64,000 nucleotides of DNA from Bradyrhizobium iriomotense (GTDB lineage: Bacteria; Pseudomonadota; Alphaproteobacteria; Rhizobiales; Xanthobacteraceae), in contig NZ_BSOW01000022.1 of the NCBI RefSeq assembly GCF_030160715.1, positions 1 to 64,000 of the forward strand, in the 5' to 3' direction. Both the position numbers and the translations under genes were made by a program. The notes beneath the pieces were generated by a model. That model was not told where the DNA came from and searched no databases. It saw only the letters and a list, made by a program, of their open reading frames with translations. Shown here piece after piece: positions 58,932 to 64,000 of this stretch (within the stretch, counting starts at the first letter, position 1; each line of letters starts with the position of its first letter).

Positions 58932-60596
58932 ATGAGCACATTGACGGGGACGGCCGGCAAATCTGAGATCGATAAGTCCGAGTTCAAGCCGGCACTTTGG
59001 ACATCGGGCGACTGGAACGCGTTTTTCGGCTTCGGCACCAACATCCTCGTCAACATGCTGGTGCTCACGGGCCTCTTGCGCTTCGTGCTGAAGATGCCGG
59101 ACAGCCTCGTGTTCGGCCGCATCCTGCCCGCGCTCGGGCTCATGATGTGCCTCTCGACCTTCTATTATGCCTTCCTCGCCTATCGGCTGGCGCTGAAGAC
59201 CGGCCGCAGCGACGTCTGCGCGCTGCCTTCGGGCGTCAGCGTGCCGCATATGTTCATCGTCACCTTCGTGATCATGCTGCCGATCACGATCAAGACGGGT
59301 GATCCCCTCAAGGGCTGGTCGGCCGGCCTCGTCTGGGTGTTCTTCCAGAGCTTCATCCTGATGATCGGCGGCTTCATCGCGCCGTTCATCCGCAGGATCA
59401 CGCCGCGCGCGGCGCTGCTCGGCACGCTCGCGGGCGTCTCCGTCACCTTCATCTCGATGCGGCCGGCGCTCGAAATGTACATGACGCCGCAGATTGGTCT
59501 CGTCTGCTTCGCGATCATCCTGGTGAGCTGGTTTGGCGGCGTGAAATATCCGCGCGGCATTCCGGCGGGCCTCGTCGCGATCGCGGTCGGCATGATCATC
59601 GCCTGGGGCTCGAACCTGTTCGGCCTGGGTCTCGGCGGATTGAGCGTGAAGGGCGTCGGCGATGCCTTCGCCAATTTCGGCTTCTCGGTGCCGATTCCCG
59701 CAGTCGGCTACGTGTTCTCCGGCTTCGAATTCCTCGGCGTCATCCTCGTCACCGCGATCCCCTTCGGCATCTATGACCTCGTCGAGGCCATGGACAATGT
59801 CGAGAGCGCGGAGGCCGCCGGCGACGAATATCCGACCACGCGCGTGCTCACGGCCGACGGCGTCGTCAGCCTGATCGGCTGCCTGATGGGCAATCCCTTC
59901 ATCAACGCGGTCTATATCGGCCATCCTGGCTGGAAGGCGATGGGCGGCCGCATCGGCTATTCCGCCGCGACCGGCGTGATGGTGGTGGTGCTCTCCTGGT
60001 TCGGCATCATCTCGGTGCTGCTGGCGCTGGTGCCTGTGGTCGCGATCTCGCCGATCCTGCTCTATATCGGCATGCTGATCGGTGCGCAGGCGTTCCAGAC
60101 CACGCCGGTCAAGCACGCACCGGCGATCGTGCTGGCGCTGACGCCGCATCTGGCGGCCTGGGCCAAGCTCCAGATCGACACCATGCTTGGCTCGACCATG
60201 ATGGCGGCGCAGAGCGTGGGCGGGCTCGCCGCCGACAAGGCCGACGCTGTCAAGGCTGCCGCGATCGCCGCGCTGCCGCAGCAGGGCGTGTTCTATCACG
60301 GCCTCGAGGTGATGGGCGGCGGCTCGATCCTCGCCGGCCTGATCCTGGGCGCGATCGGTGTATTCATCATCGAGCGCGATTTCGAGAAGGCCTCGGCCTT
60401 CGCGCTGGTCGGTGCAGTCCTGACCTATTTCGGCTTCATGCATGGCGAAGCCGTCGGCATCGGCGGCGGCTTCGGCGTCACGCCGGCGGTGGCGCTGTCC
60501 TATGCCGTGATGGCGGCCGGCCTATTCGCGCTCAGCCGGCGCAGCAGCGAGCACTACGCGCCGCATCCGGAGATGTCGGCGGCGCCGGCGGAGTAG
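58932..60596 (+). CDS. NCS2-like nucleobase/xanthine-uracil type permease
   Basis: 554 residues, about 12-14 membrane helices. NCS2-like features: GFGTNILVNMLVLTGLLRF, ALPSGVSVPHMFIVTFVIM, FEFLGVILVTAIPFGIYDLV then EAMDNVESAEAAGDEYPTTR, and GNPFINAVYIGHPGWKAMGG. Related proteins carry purines, uracil or similar heterocycles with protons. It has an extra loop of about 45 residues before the last helices. GGGGATC lies before ATG; nine-base gap to the hydrolase, so one transcript. It would import the compound that the hydrolase degrades, or a precursor. Confidence 0.82.
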   Translation: MSTLTGTAGKSEIDKSEFKPALWTSGDWNAFFGFGTNILVNMLVLTGLLRFVLKMPDSLVFGRILPALGLMMCLSTFYYAFLAYRLALKTGRSDVCALPSGVSVPHMFIVTFVIMLPITIKTGDPLKGWSAGLVWVFFQSFILMIGGFIAPFIRRITPRAALLGTLAGVSVTFISMRPALEMYMTPQIGLVCFAIILVSWFGGVKYPRGIPAGLVAIAVGMIIAWGSNLFGLGLGGLSVKGVGDAFANFGFSVPIPAVGYVFSGFEFLGVILVTAIPFGIYDLVEAMDNVESAEAAGDEYPTTRVLTADGVVSLIGCLMGNPFINAVYIGHPGWKAMGGRIGYSAATGVMVVVLSWFGIISVLLALVPVVAISPILLYIGMLIGAQAFQTTPVKHAPAIVLALTPHLAAWAKLQIDTMLGSTMMAAQSVGGLAADKADAVKAAAIAALPQQGVFYHGLEVMGGGSILAGLILGAIGVFIIERDFEKASAFALVGAVLTYFGFMHGEAVGIGGGFGVTPAVALSYAVMAAGLFALSRRSSEHYAPHPEMSAAPAE

Positions 60597-60615
60597 GCTG
60601 CAGCCGGCAATGATC

Positions 60616-60652
60616 GCGGCCGGGTGACGTCATGTCGCCCGGCCGCTTTTTT
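60616..60652 (+). terminator. intrinsic terminator after the hydrolase-permease operon
   Basis: Stem arms 60616-60628 (GCGGCCGGGTGAC) and 60634-60646 (GTCGCCCGGCCGC), 13 pairs including one G-U, loop GTCAT, followed by six T at 60647-60652. It begins 20 bases after the permease stop: a textbook rho-independent terminator. Confidence 0.92.
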
Positions 60653-60667
60653 CTGCCGAAGTTTTTG

Positions 60668-62599
60668 TCAGGCCACGCCCAGATCGGACAGGATATCGGC
60701 CCCGGCGCGAACCTCGTGACTCGACCCCTGGAAATCGTCGCCGACGGGCTCGCAGGCACCGCCCAGATGTCGTGCAAAGAACGCTTCGGCAATTGCGATG
60801 TAGGAGAGCTGATTGGGTGGTCTCTGGAATCCGTGTCCCTCGTCGGGGTAGACGATGTAGGTCACCGGAATGTTTTTTGCCTGCATGGCAGCGACGATGG
60901 TGTCGCTCTCCGCGATCTTGCACCGAACATCGTTGGCGCCATGAAAGATCAGCATGGGCTTCTTGATATTGTCGACCTTGTTGATCGGTGAGCGTTCGGC
61001 GAGCAGCTTGCGGCCTTCCTCGGTGCGCGGATCGCCGTAGCTGCGGTACATGAACTCCGCGAAACCGGCCCAATAGGGCGGCATCGATTCCAGCAGCGTT
61101 TGCAGGTTGGAGATGCCGACCACCGGCACCGTGCAACAGAACACCTCGGGCGTGAAGGTCGCGCCGATGAACGAAGCCAGTCCGCCGTAGGACACGCCGA
61201 AGATCGCGACCTTGTCCTTTTGCGCGATCCCTTCCGCGACCGCCCAATCGACCATGTCGATGAGATCGTCATGCATCTTTCGCGCATGCTCTTTCTCGCT
61301 GGCGGCAACGAACGCCTTGCCGAAGCCCGTCGATCCCCGATAGTTGACCGAAAGGACGGCATAGCCACGATCGGCCAGCCACTGGTGATCCCTGCGATAG
61401 CCATAGATGTCGCGCCCCCACGGACCGCCGTGGACGATGAGGACCATCGGCAATGGCCGGGGCGGACGGTCACCTTCGATATCCGCCGGCAGGGTCAGGT
61501 ACGAGACCAGGGTGAGACCGTCGCGGGACTTGCCTTGCACAGCCTGCATCGGCGCCAGGCGGTAGGGCTTCAGCTCGGGACGTGCCGTGAACAGCTCCGT
61601 GAGAGTCTGCCTGTCTCGATCAAGCAGATGATAGGTGACAGGTTGCTCTGCCGCATGGCTCGCCACGATCCAGCGACGACCGTCGTCGCTCTGACTCTCC
61701 ACGAAAAACGCATGAGCCGGACGCTGCGCTCTTATCAAGTCAAGCTCGGCGGCAATCGCAGGCGTCAAGGCCGTCCATTCCGGCCGGCCCGGATCGATGC
61801 AGACCGCCTCCGGCTCGAATGTCCGGGCATTGAATATCGCGCCCGTCACGTCGGCGCGGTCGCTGCTGAACAGGACACGCTCTTCGCCGGTCGACCAGTC
61901 GATCCGCAGGAGCGCCGCCTTGTCGTGCTCCAGGCTCGAGCTCATGTGGAGGTGGTTGCATCCGGCGTCGAACGTCCAGGGCCGTGTGCTCGTATAGGCT
62001 TCGAACGGGACGTCGCGCCAATGCGCGACCTTCCCGTCGTCAATGCGCCACAGCCGCGTACCTCCGTCGGGCGCATTGCTGTGGGCGAAACGCGGCTTCA
62101 ACCGCCAGTCGAGCCCGACGAAATGGAATTCCTGGCGGTTTTCCCAAACCAGAGTGCGCTCGCCGGTTGCGAGGTCGAGCATGAAGGTATCGTGCCATCG
62201 CACGTCGCGGTCGTTGAGGCTGATCGCGATCTTGTCGGGGACAACGTGCGACCAGTAGGTCGGCATCGCGCGGACATTGGCGAAGGGCGTGAGATCACGC
62301 AGCTCCAGCGTGTGGGGATCGACCACGAACAGGTGCAGATTTTCATCCCCGTTCTCGTCGTTGAGAAACATGATGTAGCGGCCGTCCGGGCTCCAGCTCT
62401 GCCAGTTGATCGGTCTGCCCCTGGTGCGTGTCACGGGCTGCCCTGCCGCGATGCTGTCGATCGGCGACACCCAGACGTTGAGAACGCCGTCGACCGGGGC
62501 GAGCCAGGACAGAAATTGACCATCCGGCGACAACTTGGCTCCGACGTAGGTCGGATTACCAAACAGCTTCTGGCGCGGGATCAGGGGACGAGCTGACAT
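60668..62599 (-). CDS. S9-family serine peptidase (prolyl oligopeptidase/acylaminoacyl peptidase type)
   Basis: 643 residues. N-terminal beta-propeller (LSPDGQFLSWLAPVDG, WSPDGRYIMFLND) of about 360 residues, then an alpha/beta hydrolase domain: LIVHGGPWGRDIYGYRRDHQ (oxyanion), FGVSYGG with the nucleophile Ser near residue 470, HGANDVRC with the Asp, DEGHGF with the His. No signal peptide, so cytoplasmic. It cleaves short peptides after a proline or removes blocked N-terminal residues. A GCTACAAATTGTAGC palindrome lies 57 bases before the ATG. Alone in its unit. Confidence 0.9.
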   Translation of the reverse strand: MSARPLIPRQKLFGNPTYVGAKLSPDGQFLSWLAPVDGVLNVWVSPIDSIAAGQPVTRTRGRPINWQSWSPDGRYIMFLNDENGDENLHLFVVDPHTLELRDLTPFANVRAMPTYWSHVVPDKIAISLNDRDVRWHDTFMLDLATGERTLVWENRQEFHFVGLDWRLKPRFAHSNAPDGGTRLWRIDDGKVAHWRDVPFEAYTSTRPWTFDAGCNHLHMSSSLEHDKAALLRIDWSTGEERVLFSSDRADVTGAIFNARTFEPEAVCIDPGRPEWTALTPAIAAELDLIRAQRPAHAFFVESQSDDGRRWIVASHAAEQPVTYHLLDRDRQTLTELFTARPELKPYRLAPMQAVQGKSRDGLTLVSYLTLPADIEGDRPPRPLPMVLIVHGGPWGRDIYGYRRDHQWLADRGYAVLSVNYRGSTGFGKAFVAASEKEHARKMHDDLIDMVDWAVAEGIAQKDKVAIFGVSYGGLASFIGATFTPEVFCCTVPVVGISNLQTLLESMPPYWAGFAEFMYRSYGDPRTEEGRKLLAERSPINKVDNIKKPMLIFHGANDVRCKIAESDTIVAAMQAKNIPVTYIVYPDEGHGFQRPPNQLSYIAIAEAFFARHLGGACEPVGDDFQGSSHEVRAGADILSDLGVA

Positions 62600-62655
62600 T
62601 CGACGTCTCTATCGTGTTCGAAGGCCGCACGGGCCTTCTTGTCACATCGAGTAGC

Positions 62656-62670
62656 GCTACAAATTGTAGC
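62656..62670 (-). promoter_or_regulatory. palindrome upstream of the S9 peptidase
   Basis: GCTACAA-A-TTGTAGC: 7-bp arms around a single central base. On the minus strand it is preceded by TATGCT, a possible -10, so it may lie just after the transcription start, where a bound repressor would block elongation or initiation. Regulator unknown. Confidence 0.45.
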
Positions 62671-62788
62671 ATATGTGTGCGTGAGCCGGCGGTCAACTCC
62701 ACGTAGAACGGGGCGGCGAACGAAATCGCCCGCCACCCGGCAGTCATTCCGGTGATGTGGTGCGCGCGGTGCCGCGCCGGCGGCGTGG

Positions 62789-63613
62789 CTACCCGCCCTT
62801 GACGGCGCCCGCCGTCAGCCCGGCGACGATCTGGCGCTGGGCGAGCACCGTCAGCAGCAGCACCGGGAAGGTGACGATCAGCGCGGCGGCCGCGAGTGGC
62901 CCCCAGCTCAACTGGTCGAACGAGATCATGTTGTAGACGGCGACGGGCAGGGTGCGCGTCTCGCGTCCGGCCAGCACGATGCCGAAGACGAAATTGTTCC
63001 AGGAGAAGATCACGGCCAGGATGAAGGCGACCGCGATGCCGGGCCGGGCGATCGGAAGCGCGACATGGCGGAACACCTGCCAGCGCGTGGCGCCATCGAT
63101 GAGCGCGGCCTCTTCCAATTCCATCGGCGTGGTCTCGAAATAGCCGATCATGATCCAGATCACGATCGGCACGGTCACCACGAGGTGGATGATGACCTGC
63201 GGCACCAGCGTGCCGAGCAGTCCAAGCCACTGGAATAAGAGAAACAGCGGGATCAGGTAGGACAGGCCGGGTGTGATGCGGGCGATCAGGATCACGATCG
63301 CGGATTTGTGCGCGGCCATCCGCGCGATCCCGTAGCCGGCGGGAACGCCGACGATCAGCGCCAGCGCGGTCGCGCTGCCGGTCACGATCAGGCTGTTGAA
63401 GAAATAGGTCAGGAAGCGGTTGGAGGCGAGCACGTCGGCATAGTTCTTCCACGCGATACGCTCGGGGAAGAACACCGGCGGGTAGGCGGCGTTGTCGACC
63501 TCGAACTTGAGCGACAGCGAAGCCATCCAGAGGAAGAACAGGATCGCCGGCGACACGATGACGAGCACCGAAAGCCACAGGCCGATTTGGCCGAGGATCT
63601 GACGTGGGGTCAT
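62789..63613 (-). CDS. sugar ABC transporter permease, MalG-type
   Basis: 274 residues from ATG 63613, overlapping the upstream permease stop (ATGA). Six helices; opening QIGLWLSVLVIVSPAILFFL and the cytoplasmic EAA loop ELEEAALIDGATRWQVFRHV followed by ALPIARPG, a MalG-family hallmark. Forms the inner-membrane channel with the MalF-type gene upstream. Ligand presumably a carbohydrate. A binding-protein or ATPase gene is expected outside the window. Confidence 0.9.
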   Translation of the reverse strand: MTPRQILGQIGLWLSVLVIVSPAILFFLWMASLSLKFEVDNAAYPPVFFPERIAWKNYADVLASNRFLTYFFNSLIVTGSATALALIVGVPAGYGIARMAAHKSAIVILIARITPGLSYLIPLFLLFQWLGLLGTLVPQVIIHLVVTVPIVIWIMIGYFETTPMELEEAALIDGATRWQVFRHVALPIARPGIAVAFILAVIFSWNNFVFGIVLAGRETRTLPVAVYNMISFDQLSWGPLAAAALIVTFPVLLLTVLAQRQIVAGLTAGAVKGG

Positions 63614-64000
63614 GCGCCGCTCGCGATCTCGGTCCACAGCATGCGCTGGCGCATGTAAAGCATCACGGCAGCGAGTGCGACGATGAGGAGGAAGAACACC
63701 ACCGCGATCGCCGAACCGTAGCCGAGGTCGTAATAGGTGAAGGCGACGCTGTAGAGATAGATGTTGATGGTCTCCGATGCCGAGCCGGGTCCGCCCTGCG
63801 TGATCGCGAAGATGATGTCGAAACTTTTCACCGCGTCGATCATCCGGATCATGCCGGCGATGAACAGGAACGGCATGATCAGCGGTAGCGTGATGAAGCG
63901 GAAGACCTGCCAGAGATTGGCGCCGTCGATCTGCGCGCTTTCGTAAGGTTCGGTCGGGATCGCGGCGAGGCCGCCGAGCACGATCAGCATGACCAGTGGC
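63610..64000 (-). CDS. sugar ABC transporter permease, MalF-type, 5' part outside window
   Basis: At least 129 residues; the frame is open to the window edge, so the start lies beyond it. The visible C-terminal half has an EAA loop (AQIDGANLWQVFRFITLPLI), then helices ending in LLIVALAAVMLYMRQRMLW. It matches the C-terminal portion of MalF/UgpA-type permeases (usually about 290-320 residues). Translationally coupled to the MalG-type gene. Confidence 0.88.
   Translation of the reverse strand, partial: PLVMLIVLGGLAAIPTEPYESAQIDGANLWQVFRFITLPLIMPFLFIAGMIRMIDAVKSFDIIFAITQGGPGSASETINIYLYSVAFTYYDLGYGSAIAVVFFLLIVALAAVMLYMRQRMLWTEIASGA

Noticed and set aside
58524..60443. Minus-strand open frame of 639 codons over the hydrolase and permease
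   Set aside because: Shadow; composition unnatural and the plus-strand pair has promoter, ribosome sites and terminator.
1..64000. tRNA, rRNA and CRISPR arrays
   Set aside because: No T-loop-like GGTTCGAATCC sequence, no rRNA signature and no regularly spaced direct repeats were seen by eye.

Overview
The window reads as chromosomal DNA of a high-GC alphaproteobacterium, most likely Bradyrhizobium or a close relative. Evidence: GC-rich third codon positions, many small proteins of a kind I recall from Bradyrhizobium genomes, intergenic palindromes of bradyrhizobial style, and an frc-type fructose importer next to Entner-Doudoroff genes. This placement is by recognition, not by search. No rRNA, tRNA or CRISPR array was seen.

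Layout. 1-5.2 kb is an accessory, gene-poor strip: a ParB-like fragment at the edge, a decayed IS256-family transposase and many small hypothetical proteins, including two membrane mini-proteins of 30 and 34 residues. 5.2-7.5 kb holds a divergent VOC protein and a class III CoA-transferase. 7.5-16.3 kb is the clearest metabolic unit: a fructose ABC importer (frcBCA) divergent from a ROK repressor-fructokinase-zwf-edd operon, with a palindromic operator carrying both putative -35 boxes. 16.5-29.9 kb mixes an SGNH hydrolase, a DUF1127 protein, an MFS carrier, a phosphodiesterase, a cyclic-nucleotide-binding membrane protein, secreted proteins, a voltage-gated-type K+ channel with a C-terminal zinc ribbon, and divergent cell-wall enzymes (lytic transglycosylase, L,D-transpeptidase). 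30-35.7 kb carries a VOC protein, an FAD amine-oxidase-like enzyme, a Tat-type sugar-binding protein and an orphan sensor kinase.

35.8-42.2 kb is a complete peptide-type ABC importer downstream of a puuD-like urate hydroxylase. 42.4-44.7 kb holds a PQQ-type sugar dehydrogenase and an SDR. 45-48.8 kb encodes a cyoABCD bo3-type quinol oxidase. 49-53.3 kb has a nuclease-like secreted protein, a GMC dehydrogenase with a probable small subunit, and an HtrA-like protease without an evident signal peptide. 53.4-58 kb has a fused indolepyruvate ferredoxin oxidoreductase divergent from a hotdog-fold protein. 58.2-60.6 kb is a two-gene unit (cysteine hydrolase and nucleobase-type permease) preceded by a full-consensus sigma-54 promoter and closed by a strong terminator. 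An S9 peptidase and two sugar ABC permeases, the last cut by the window edge, finish the window.

The most informative observations are regulatory: the sigma-54 promoter at 58.17 kb, the symmetric frc operator at 13.2 kb, an Lrp-like palindrome before the peptide importer, a hairpin covering the probable ribosome binding site of a small gene at 29.9 kb, and a mini-ORF before the CoA-transferase. I did not find a clearly new multi-gene defence or mobile system.
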